A DNA stretch of 6,882 nucleotides from Bacillota bacterium (GCA_003501335.1 DNPQ01000199.1:1-6882), one strand, 5' to 3'; counted from the first letter of the stretch, positions 1 to 5,258 are shown. Numbers and translations are program-made. Notes: a model not told the origin generated them from the letters alone.

Positions 1-798
1 AAGCTCGGCGATCATGTTGTCGTTGACCTGATCATTACTTGTGGGCATTGCTATCAATGTACCCATGGGCGGGAGAATGTTTGTGAGACTGTTTTGGTCC
101 GCGGTAGCGGTACGGATGGCGGTTGGCGTGAATACTTCACTGCACCCGAAAGCGATGTTTATCGTATCGATCCTAAAATTCGCTGGGAAGATGCCGCTCT
201 TATCGAACCGTTGGCTATTGGTGAGCATTGCACCAACCGGGGCCGTGTAACGGCTGAAGATACGGTATTTATTTTAGGCACTGGCACTATCGGCACCATT
301 ATCGCTCAAGCCTGCAAAGTTAAAGGGGCTAAAGTCATCTGCTGTGATATTAACGATGAATCATTAGAGCGTTCCAAACGATTCGGAGTCGATTACACTA
401 TCAACAGTAATAAAGAGGAGATCGTTGCCCGCGTACAGGAAATCACCAATGGCCACGGCTGCACCGTTGCCTTTGATTCCGCCTGCTTTCCCGGCAGCTT
501 AACCAGTTTATTTAAGGTTGGCATCGTTTGCAACGCCGGCCGTATTGTGCCGATGGGCTTTTGTGATAAACCGGAAACTATCAGCCAAGCCGATATCAAC
601 AAGCGGGAATTGGAGGTAATCGGCAGCCGTATGAGCGCTTACCAGTTTATTCCGATCGCTAAAAATATGGCTGAAGGCAAATATCGTCTGGAAGGTCTGG
701 CTACTACCTTTATTAAATTCAGCGAGATTGAAAAAGTTTTTAACAATATGATACATCCTGATCCCGCAGTAAAGAAAACCGTTATCATGTTTGACTGA
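1..798 (+). CDS. Zinc-dependent medium-chain alcohol/polyol dehydrogenase, 5' partial
   Basis: The reading frame is open from the first base, so the true start lies upstream; 265 C-terminal residues of a protein usually about 340-350 long are visible. Residues 14, 17, 20 and 28 are the four cysteines of the structural zinc lobe (pattern CxxCxxCx7C). Glu69 in the EPLA segment matches the glutamate near or at the catalytic zinc in sorbitol- and galactitol-phosphate-type enzymes. The Rossmann motif GTGTIG is at 93-98, and Asp116 at the end of the second strand predicts NAD rather than NADP. The catalytic cysteine and histidine would be in the missing part. The family (sorbitol, threonine, L-idonate 5-, L-gulonate 5-dehydrogenases, RspB) oxidises a secondary alcohol of a polyol or sugar acid in the cytoplasm. 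The SDR starts 43 bases downstream in the same operon. With the RspA-like gene behind it, an L-idonate or L-gulonate 5-dehydrogenase role is the best inference; substrate unproven. The TTG codon at 94 is internal and not a start. Confidence 0.93.
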   Translation, partial: KLGDHVVVDLIITCGHCYQCTHGRENVCETVLVRGSGTDGGWREYFTAPESDVYRIDPKIRWEDAALIEPLAIGEHCTNRGRVTAEDTVFILGTGTIGTIIAQACKVKGAKVICCDINDESLERSKRFGVDYTINSNKEEIVARVQEITNGHGCTVAFDSACFPGSLTSLFKVGIVCNAGRIVPMGFCDKPETISQADINKRELEVIGSRMSAYQFIPIAKNMAEGKYRLEGLATTFIKFSEIEKVFNNMIHPDPAVKKTVIMFD

Positions 799-841
799 TT
801 TATCGTTTAGCTAAAAATTACGAATAAAAGGAGATATTTTG

Positions 842-1609
842 ATGGCTGCAAATAATATATTTGATATTGCCGGTAAACATTGTATCGTTACCGGAGGTGC
901 TCAGGGGTTATCACGCGGTATGGCAGAAGCATTGCTGGAAAATGGCTGCAAAGTTGTCCTCGTAGATGTCCAAAAAGATAAGTTGGAAAAAGTTTGCACC
1001 GAATACAATGCAAAAGGCTATCAGGCTTGCGCCGTCGTCGGCAACTTGGCCGACCGTGCCGACATTAACAGAATATTTGATGAGTCGATGGCGATTTTAG
1101 GTGGAAAGCTCGACGTGCTAATTCCTGCGGCCGGGATCCAGCGTCGCCATTTACCAGAGGAATTCCCTTTGGAAGAATGGGATTTGGTTCTCAATATCAA
1201 CTTAAATCACGTATTTATCATGATCCAAAAGGCACTAAATATAATGCTGAAACAATCCACTGGCGGCAAGATTATTACCATTGGCTCTATGGTCACCTGG
1301 TTTGGAGGTACTACGGTTCCTGCTTATACTGCTTCCAAGGGCGCCGTTTCCCAGTTGACCAAGAGTCTTGCCGTTGACTGTGCCGGCCGCGGTATCAACA
1401 TCAATGCTCTATGCCCGGGCTATATGGATACCGAAATGTGCGCTAATATGACCCAGGCCCGTAAAGATGAATGTTCCGAACGTATCCCTGCGGGACGTTG
1501 GGGCACCCCGGCCGACATGAAAGGTCCTGTTCTGTTCCTGGCCTCAAGCGCTTCTGATTACCTGAACGGTGCTATCATCCCTGTTGATGGCGGATATTTG
1601 GTCAAATAG
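842..1609 (+). CDS. Short-chain dehydrogenase/reductase, KduD / gluconate 5-dehydrogenase-like
   Basis: A 255-residue classical SDR of normal length. The start is ATG 842, preceded 8 bases away by GGAG (830-833); an in-frame TTG at 839 is less likely. The cofactor loop reads TGGAQGLS at 17-24, with Ser replacing the usual last glycine of TGxxxGxG. Asp42 after the second strand suggests NAD(H). The usual NNAG is PAAG at 95-98. The catalytic tetrad is Asn120, Ser149, Tyr162 and Lys166 (YTASK). The AGIQRR segment, the RIPAGRWGTP segment and the SSASDYLNG...VDGGY C-terminus closely resemble 2-deoxy-D-gluconate 3-dehydrogenase (KduD) and gluconate 5-dehydrogenases. Such enzymes interconvert keto and hydroxy hexonates in the cytoplasm. 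Between a Zn-dehydrogenase and a sugar-acid dehydratase, it most plausibly reduces a 5-keto acid to D-gluconate or D-mannonate, the substrate of the next gene; a true KduD role in uronate breakdown is the main alternative. Confidence 0.93.
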   Translation: MAANNIFDIAGKHCIVTGGAQGLSRGMAEALLENGCKVVLVDVQKDKLEKVCTEYNAKGYQACAVVGNLADRADINRIFDESMAILGGKLDVLIPAAGIQRRHLPEEFPLEEWDLVLNINLNHVFIMIQKALNIMLKQSTGGKIITIGSMVTWFGGTTVPAYTASKGAVSQLTKSLAVDCAGRGININALCPGYMDTEMCANMTQARKDECSERIPAGRWGTPADMKGPVLFLASSASDYLNGAIIPVDGGYLVK

Positions 1610-1683
1610 TTATAAAGTACAACTGTTTGAATACGAAGATTTAAGTGCAAAATCTTTTCGGAAAAACAACTGGAGGATTATTC

Positions 1684-2934
1684 ATGAATCCTAAAATTGA
1701 AGACATAAAGGTCATTTTAACAGCGCCGGAAGGCATTAATCTGCTCGTCGTCAAAGTGATTACCACCGAACCCGGTTTGTACGGTTTGGGTTGCGCAACT
1801 TTTTCCTATCGTCATCTGACAGTAAAGCATCTGATTGAAGAATACATACGCCCTTTGGTCATTGGTCGTGATGTCACCCGGATTGGCGAGCTCTGGCAAC
1901 TGATGTATCAAAATGCCTATTGGCGCTGTGGCCCTATAGTGAATAATGCCATTTCAGGTGTAGATATGGCATTATGGGACATCAAGGGCAAAATGGCGAA
2001 GATGCCGTTGTATGATCTGTTCGGAGGAAAAATGCGTGAAGGCATACCGGTTTACCGTCATGCAGACGGCCACGATGTAAATGAGATCTGTGAAAACATT
2101 GGAAAATATCACAATATCGGCATCCGTCACATCCGCTGTCAGTGTGGTGGTTATGGGGGAGGTGGCTATGGTGAAGCCCCCGATTGGGCAGTCAAAGGAG
2201 CACCCAAGGGCGTTTACCTTGATAGTAAGAAGTATATGCGTGATACCCTGAAATTATTTGACGGCATTCGGGCTAAAATCGGCTTTGACATCGATTTGCT
2301 CCATGATGTGCATGAACGTATCCATCCTACAGATGCTGTCCGTTTTGTTAAGGAAATGGAGCCGTATAAGCTATTTTTTATGGAAGATGTTGTCCCTTTG
2401 GAACAGACCGAATGGTTACAGCATATCCGTGAAACGAGCGTTACCCCGCTAGCACAGGGTGAACTGTTTAATAATCCTTCAGAATACAAGAATTTGGTGC
2501 AAAACCGGATGATCGATTTTATCCGCGTCCATATCAGTCAAGTCGGCGGTATTACACCGGCCCGTAAGTTGCAACAGTTTTGTGAAGAGTACGGCGTACG
2601 CATTTGTTGGCACGGTCCCGGAGACATGAGCCCAATAGCACATGCAGCTAATATTCACATTGATTTGGCTGCCGCTAATTTTGGTTTGCAAGAGTGGAGT
2701 GGTATTGAACCTCCGAACTTTGTCATTCAACAGTTAAAGGGACCCCGTGGCGCTTTGATGGAAGTTTTTCCCGGTATGCCTACCTATGGTAATGATGGTT
2801 TCGTCTATGCCAGTGACAAACCTGGCCTGGGTGTAGAAATTGATGAAAAGGAAGCCGCCCAATATCCTTGTGAGAATATCGTGACGACATGGACCCAAAC
2901 CCGTCTCCGTGACGGCTCTTTGCAGACTCCTTAA
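1684..2934 (+). CDS. rspA: Enolase-superfamily sugar-acid dehydratase, RspA / D-mannonate dehydratase subgroup
   Basis: A 416-residue protein, full length for the family. ATG 1684 is chosen because GGAGG (1672-1676) sits 7 bases before it; an in-frame ATG at 1645 lacks a site. The N-terminal capping domain is followed by a TIM-type barrel. Metal ligands are visible as Asp208 (in LLHDVHE), Glu234 (FFMEDV) and Glu260 (AQGELF); His210 and His310 (CWHGPGD) are at the catalytic positions. The IRCQ segment near 150 leads into a glycine-rich active-site loop (GGYGGGGYG, 155-163). The family dehydrates D-mannonate and/or D-gluconate to 2-keto-3-deoxygluconate using Mg2+. Some members are efficient mannonate dehydratases, others slow or dual-specific, and the sequence alone does not settle which. 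E. coli rspA was first named for starvation sensing and sits beside a Zn-dehydrogenase, rspB, as here. Last visible gene of the operon; no convincing terminator follows. Confidence 0.93.
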   Translation: MNPKIEDIKVILTAPEGINLLVVKVITTEPGLYGLGCATFSYRHLTVKHLIEEYIRPLVIGRDVTRIGELWQLMYQNAYWRCGPIVNNAISGVDMALWDIKGKMAKMPLYDLFGGKMREGIPVYRHADGHDVNEICENIGKYHNIGIRHIRCQCGGYGGGGYGEAPDWAVKGAPKGVYLDSKKYMRDTLKLFDGIRAKIGFDIDLLHDVHERIHPTDAVRFVKEMEPYKLFFMEDVVPLEQTEWLQHIRETSVTPLAQGELFNNPSEYKNLVQNRMIDFIRVHISQVGGITPARKLQQFCEEYGVRICWHGPGDMSPIAHAANIHIDLAAANFGLQEWSGIEPPNFVIQQLKGPRGALMEVFPGMPTYGNDGFVYASDKPGLGVEIDEKEAAQYPCENIVTTWTQTRLRDGSLQTP

Positions 2935-3057
2935 GGAATATAATACAGGGACAAGTATATACAATTAAGTTTGTATCCAGTCGATCTATGCCTGAACTAT
3001 TATTTAAAAGTAATGATTTTATAGATACTGATATAGTATAGTGGGAATTCAATTTTG

Positions 3058-3160
3058 AATCGCCAATTTTGACCTTAAGAATCAAACGGAGAAGTAGGAA
3101 TGAACGGTTTTATAGGTTATCAAAACCCGAATTCTTATTTCTCCAGAATAATTGGCGATT
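3058..3160 (+). other. Long imperfect hairpin, possible structured RNA or mobile repeat
   Basis: Three nested stems are visible. The outer stem is AATCGCCAATT (3058-3068) with AATTGGCGATT (3150-3160), a perfect 11-base inverted repeat. The middle stem is GGAGAAGTAGGAAT (3088-3101) with ATTCTTATTTCTCC (3131-3144), 14 pairs that are continuous only if two G-U wobbles are allowed on the plus strand. The inner stem is CGGTTTT (3105-3111) with AAAACCCG (3122-3129), with one bulged C. The left internal loop is 19 bases and the right 5. Preservation through G-U pairs favours a folded plus-strand RNA over a simple DNA palindrome. No T run follows, so it is not an ordinary terminator. It could be a regulatory RNA, a processed 3' region of the sugar-acid operon, or a relic of a small inverted-repeat element. 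Confidence 0.5.
3086..3126 (+). repeat. Copy 1 of a diverged direct repeat (core of the hairpin)
   Basis: The segment ACGGAG...CGGTTTTATAG...TCAAAAC reappears 166-167 bases downstream. The identical blocks here are ACGGAG (3086-3091), CGGTTTTATAG (3105-3115) and TCAAAAC (3120-3126). In copy 1 the blocks form the middle and inner stems of the long hairpin. Confidence 0.45.
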
Positions 3161-3219
3161 TAATCTTTGGAAACGACATTTCATGCATCTCGAATCCTAA
3201 GAAACTTAATCTTTAATTG

Positions 3220-3247
3220 GAAGTTTGAAGAGTGAAGGGTGAAAATA
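3220..3247 (+). repeat. Short degenerate heptad tandem repeat
   Basis: Four consecutive heptads read GAAGTTT, GAAGAGT, GAAGGGT and GAAAATA. The array is short and degenerate; it may be chance purine-rich sequence or a small slippage repeat. It lies downstream of the HEPN gene and codes for nothing recognisable. Confidence 0.35.
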
Positions 3248-3251
3248 AACG

Positions 3252-3295
3252 ACGGAGCTATAGAACTTATTCGGTTTTATAGTTCAATCAAAACG
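3252..3295 (+). repeat. Copy 2 of the diverged direct repeat
   Basis: Matches copy 1 at ACGGAG (3252-3257), CGGTTTTATAG (3272-3282) and a following TCAAAAC, in the same order and nearly the same spacing. Weaker similarity continues for roughly 20 bases toward the 3' end of the HEPN gene. The inner stem (GTTTT/AAAAC) is kept, but the 14-pair middle stem is not, so this looks like a decayed copy. Confidence 0.4.
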
Positions 3296-3308
3296 CAAAT
3301 TTTACTTT

Positions 3309-3692
3309 TTAACCCTTATATTCCAATAATGCATGCAAAATCCGGCGTAATTCGCCGCAGATTTGCAAAGATTCCTCAGCATCAGATTGATCGGCTGATT
3401 CTCCCGGATATCGGAAAGAGATAGCGGCATTGCTTAAGAAACGGAGTTGTTGAATATTGAAGAACGATTGATTGTTTGTAGGAAGTAACTGATTTAACGC
3501 TGTTAAATCATGTATTTTCGGCGGGTTGATATTATCTTTTATCAATAAAGCTTTTATTAATTTCTCAATACATTGTTGGGCATGAAAACAAACTGCATCA
3601 TAATTAGCACCGTCTTGAACGACGGATTCTCTTTTGGCCGTCCGGTAATCGGCTTCCGCTTTAGCGATCCATTCTTTAATTACGCTGTTCAT
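3309..3692 (-). CDS. HEPN domain protein, partner of the MNT nucleotidyltransferase
   Basis: A 127-residue all-helical protein. The helix with FHAQQCIEKLIKALLI (36-51), the conserved IHDL (60-63) and FRYPGE (93-98) are hallmarks of the small HEPN family paired with minimal nucleotidyltransferases. Its start overlaps the end of the upstream MNT gene by 17 bases; AAGGA (plus positions 3703-3707) lies 10 bases before the ATG, so translation is coupled. In characterised HepT/MntA pairs the HEPN protein is an RNase toxin using an RX4-6H motif, and the MNT protein modifies it with AMP. Here no Arg is followed by His at that spacing: the nearest, Arg116/Arg117 with His120, are too close. It may therefore be a non-nuclease HEPN partner, act differently, or be an inactivated toxin. 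Function beyond the pair is not established. Confidence 0.88.
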   Translation of the reverse strand: MNSVIKEWIAKAEADYRTAKRESVVQDGANYDAVCFHAQQCIEKLIKALLIKDNINPPKIHDLTALNQLLPTNNQSFFNIQQLRFLSNAAISFRYPGESADQSDAEESLQICGELRRILHALLEYKG

Positions 3693-3993
3693 ACAAAATT
3701 TTTCCTTTATTCAATGCTTCCCGGATTAGGGGATCTCCCTCCGCATATCTTTTAATCGTCTCATCCGGGTTACGGGTGATTAAATCAACGGGGAATTTGG
3801 GGTTGGTCTTGTTTAATATCTCTAAAGATTTGCGAAAAGGTTTTCCTTGAAAAGGCAAAATAACCAATAAATCGACATCCGAATCATTATCGGGAATACC
3901 ATAAGCATAAGAACCGAATAAAATTATTTTTTCCGGTTGAAAACCAGTGGCAATTTGCCGGCTTAATTCAGTAATTTCTTGAAAACTAACCAT
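3676..3993 (-). CDS. Minimal nucleotidyltransferase (MNT), antitoxin-type partner of HEPN
   Basis: A 105-residue pol-beta-fold nucleotidyltransferase of the size usual for MNT proteins. The nucleotide-binding GSYAYG is at 27-32. Two metal-binding aspartates are Asp39 and Asp41 in SDVD, and Asp70 in FPVDLI fits the third carboxylate, so the active site looks intact. In studied MNT/HEPN pairs this enzyme transfers AMP from ATP to the HEPN toxin and so silences it; similar standalone MNTs have other, unknown targets. The ATG is at plus positions 3991-3993, with a purine-rich AAAGGAAAA (4001-4009) before it. It has its own extended -10 promoter about 40 bases upstream and overlaps the HEPN gene by 17 bases, so the two form one transcription unit. 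Confidence 0.9.
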   Translation of the reverse strand: MVSFQEITELSRQIATGFQPEKIILFGSYAYGIPDNDSDVDLLVILPFQGKPFRKSLEILNKTNPKFPVDLITRNPDETIKRYAEGDPLIREALNKGKILYEQRN

Positions 3994-4000
3994 GAGAAGA

Positions 4001-4061
4001 TTTTCCTTTCGGAAATAGGTTGAAATATATTTATTATATCATAGCCACGAGTAATGATAAA
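4001..4061 (-). promoter_or_regulatory. Minus-strand promoter and ribosome binding site for the MNT/HEPN pair
   Basis: Read on the minus strand, TATAAT occupies 4033-4038 and is preceded directly by TGA (4039-4041), giving an extended -10 box. A weak -35, TTTATC (4056-4061), stands at a 17-base spacing. Transcription would begin near 4026 and leave a leader of roughly 30 bases with AAAGGAAAA (4001-4009) as the ribosome binding site. The promoter lies in the 69-base gap between the C39-like stop and the MNT start, so the pair can be expressed independently of the upstream gene. Confidence 0.55.
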
Positions 4062-4062
4062 C

Positions 4063-4644
4063 TTACCTTTCAGTCCCCGAAACGATCCAGAGTCCATATA
4101 AGTTATTGGTCGCCTGAGATCCTAAAGCTTCGATTAGGTTGGATAATTCAGCTTTCCTGACTTTTGGAACCCCGATAGCCGGATCGATGATAGTGACTTT
4201 GCCGTTTTCAGCGTCGAACTCTTGAAGTAGGGAAACATGTTCGCAGTCGCCATCGCCAAATAAGACCCGGCTGTTGTAACAAATGATCATGTCGTTGTTA
4301 TTCATTAAATTGTGAATGATAAATCGGGAAATATCATCTATATCAAGGGGAACGAAGATATCTACTTTCAGCGGAAGGCCGTTTTGAGTGAAATAGTTGC
4401 CGATGGAATACTCATTTTTTCGTGTTTGCGTCCCCCATCCATTCTCCGGCATCGGCCCTGTCCGGGCTGTACTGAATAAATTCATTTTATCCTTTGGCAC
4501 GATGAGACCCAATTGATAGCCGATCTCATCCTGCGAGGCAAACCGAAGATTTCGCCGTTCTTGGATCATTTGCAAAACCGCTGGAACGCAACAATATTCT
4601 TTTTCAATTTTCGGATCATAGGGTGGTACGATAGTGAATCTCAT
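4063..4644 (-). CDS. C39-like papain-fold cysteine peptidase family protein, unknown role
   Basis: A 193-residue protein with no signal peptide or membrane segment. An EYCCVPAVLQM segment (16-26) carries Cys19 at the place of the C39 nucleophile (C-x-P-A). EHVSL places a histidine at 136, and an IDPA segment places an aspartate at 154; this order Cys, His, Asp matches the C39-like/papain fold. The usual upstream oxyanion-hole glutamine is not obvious, so catalysis is inferred. The ATG at plus 4642-4644 is preferred because AAGGAA (4651-4656) lies 6 bases before it; an in-frame GTG at 4657-4659 overlaps that site. It is upstream of the MNT/HEPN pair on the same strand but has a separate promoter, so a functional link is uncertain. 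Such standalone domains process peptides or serve in peptide or secondary-metabolite modification; the substrate here is unknown. Confidence 0.75.
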   Translation of the reverse strand: MRFTIVPPYDPKIEKEYCCVPAVLQMIQERRNLRFASQDEIGYQLGLIVPKDKMNLFSTARTGPMPENGWGTQTRKNEYSIGNYFTQNGLPLKVDIFVPLDIDDISRFIIHNLMNNNDMIICYNSRVLFGDGDCEHVSLLQEFDAENGKVTIIDPAIGVPKVRKAELSNLIEALGSQATNNLYGLWIVSGTER

Positions 4645-4697
4645 GGGTTGTTCCTTCACTGAAATTCCTATTGATGCCGCGAATTGGCGTGGAGTAT

Positions 4698-4731
4698 GAA
4701 TTAGATTATAATTACAATTGTAATCTAATTC
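4698..4731 (-). promoter_or_regulatory. Promoter with embedded TACAnnTGTA palindrome (probable operator) for the C39-like gene
   Basis: An 11-base perfect inverted repeat, GAATTAGATTA (4698-4708) and TAATCTAATTC (4721-4731), surrounds ATTACAATTGTAAT (4711-4724), itself a perfect palindrome. On the minus strand TATAAT (plus 4705-4710) is a full -10 box, placed directly downstream of TACAATTGTA (4713-4722). The palindrome therefore fills the -35/-10 spacer, where a bound repressor would block polymerase. The -35 is weak (TTAGAA-like). TACAnnTGTA is the known core of BlaI/MecI and CopY operators. No regulator gene of that kind is in the window. Transcription would begin about 54 bases before the ATG. 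Confidence 0.5.
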
Positions 4732-4763
4732 TAAATTTTCTATTCTACAATAATTCTAAATTT
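4726..4763 (+). repeat. 13-base direct repeat flanking the C39-like promoter
   Basis: TAATTCTAAATTT occurs at 4726-4738 and again at 4751-4763, a 25-base period. The first copy overlaps the right arm of the operator-like palindrome. They could be extra regulator contacts or chance in an AT-rich stretch. Confidence 0.4.
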
Positions 4764-5049
4764 CCTTTTTTTACCGATGAAGCTCAAAATTCAAATGACC
4801 TTTAGGATATTGATAAGCGGCAGAGAAAATAGGTTATTGCTTGGTCTGATAATGCAGTAATTTGCGAAACGTTGTGAATAAAGTATGATTCTAACAGAAA
4901 ATAATAATGGGTTTTCATTGTAAGTTATTTTGCAGGATGGTAAAATAAGTAAAAGAATGGACATAAGAAAGGAAATTACCGGATTTCGATTTGAAAAATA
5001 AATTTTTATTTGGCTATGTTTTTGGAAATGGTTTGATCTTATGTCTTTA
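4764..5049. other. AT-rich intergenic stretch without a recognisable gene
   Basis: No protein-like frame was found. A minus-strand frame running through it (4791-5123) begins inside the GC-rich hairpin cluster and has no family resemblance, so it is not called. Two plus-strand promoter candidates are present: TTGCGA (4862-4867) with TATGAT (4884-4889) at 16 bases, and the better one at 4918-4946, listed separately. A 14-codon frame at 4958-5002 follows the second but has nothing to support it. Confidence 0.5.
4918..4946 (+). promoter_or_regulatory. Plus-strand promoter candidate upstream of the CPBP gene
   Basis: TTGTAA (4918-4923) and TAAAAT (4941-4946) are separated by exactly 17 bases, and TGG precedes the -10, giving an extended -10 form. 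It points toward the CPBP-family gene about 310 bases away, with the GC-rich hairpin cluster in the intervening leader. No other recognisable gene lies between, so it is the likeliest promoter for that gene. Confidence 0.4.
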
Positions 5050-5057
5050 AAGCAAGT

Positions 5058-5168
5058 GCAGCGTGCCTTACGTCCTAAAGGACGTGCTGCTGCCGGGGGG
5101 CGGGGTGTCCCCGCAATAGGCATGACGAATTCCCCTCCTTGAGGAGGGGCTAGGGGTGGTTGACCCTA
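5058..5168 (+). repeat. GC-rich cluster of four tandem hairpins, probable dispersed repeat element
   Basis: Four small inverted repeats follow each other within 111 bases: ACGTCCT/AGGACGT (5070-5076, 5079-5085), enclosed by GCAGC/GCTGC (5058-5062, 5086-5090); GCGGGG/CCCCGC (5100-5105, 5109-5114); CCCCTCCT/AGGAGGGG (5132-5139, 5142-5149); and TAGGG/CCCTA (5151-5155, 5164-5168). The block is far richer in GC than the AT-rich DNA on both sides, which suggests insertion. CCCCTCC-type hairpins followed by a GGGGTGG stretch recall short intergenic repeats seen in many bacterial genomes; that memory was not checked here. No transposase or obvious target duplication is visible. Transcribed, it would form a structured leader before the CPBP gene. 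Confidence 0.6.
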
Positions 5169-5258
5169 TTACAAAGCTAAAAGGAAGTCTCAGATCAACC
5201 ATTACTAAGAACATAGCTTTTGATTTCCAGCAAAAATTTTCCGGTAAATTTTAGACCC

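Larger units (their letters stand above)
2935..3308. other. Intergenic region with structured repeats between rspA-like operon and HEPN gene
   Basis: This 374-base AT-rich stretch separates the plus-strand operon from the convergent minus-strand HEPN gene. Just after the rspA-like stop there is only a weak hairpin, ATACAA (2959-2964) with TTGTAT (2971-2976), not followed by a T run, so it is not a good terminator. A long imperfect hairpin occupies 3058-3160, and a diverged partial copy of its core lies at about 3252-3295. The nonamer TTAATCTTT occurs twice (3160-3168, 3206-3214). Heptad-like GAAGNNT repeats follow at 3220-3247. A 38-codon frame with a ribosome binding site lies at 3100-3216 and is treated as a finding only. 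No recognisable protein gene is present. Confidence 0.6.

Noticed and set aside
393..756. Minus-strand open frames opposite the Zn-dehydrogenase (393-602 and 508-756)
   Set aside because: They overlap a well-supported conserved gene, have no family resemblance and no ribosome binding site.
2959..2976. Hairpin after the rspA-like gene as an intrinsic terminator
   Set aside because: The stem is six AT-rich pairs and no T run follows.
2214..3085. Minus-strand open frames opposite and just after the rspA-like gene
   Set aside because: They are mirror frames of a conserved enzyme, and the part beyond 2934 shows no protein-like features.
3220..3247. Heptad repeats considered as a CRISPR or iteron array
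   Set aside because: The units are only seven bases, degenerate and without spacers, and no replication or cas gene is present.
3239..3424. Plus-strand 61-codon frame with GTG start
   Set aside because: It overlaps the 3' end of the HEPN gene, starts in the heptad repeat and resembles nothing known.
3573..3755. Plus-strand 60-codon frame over the MNT/HEPN junction
   Set aside because: It lies opposite two well-supported overlapping genes and is a shadow frame.
4698..4731. Palindrome considered as a PerR, Fur or Zur box
   Set aside because: The half-sites match those consensus patterns poorly, whereas TACAnnTGTA fits exactly.
4791..5123. Minus-strand 110-codon frame starting in the GC-rich hairpins
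   Set aside because: Its proline- and arginine-rich start is translated repeat DNA and the remainder is AT-rich sequence; no ribosome binding site or family features.
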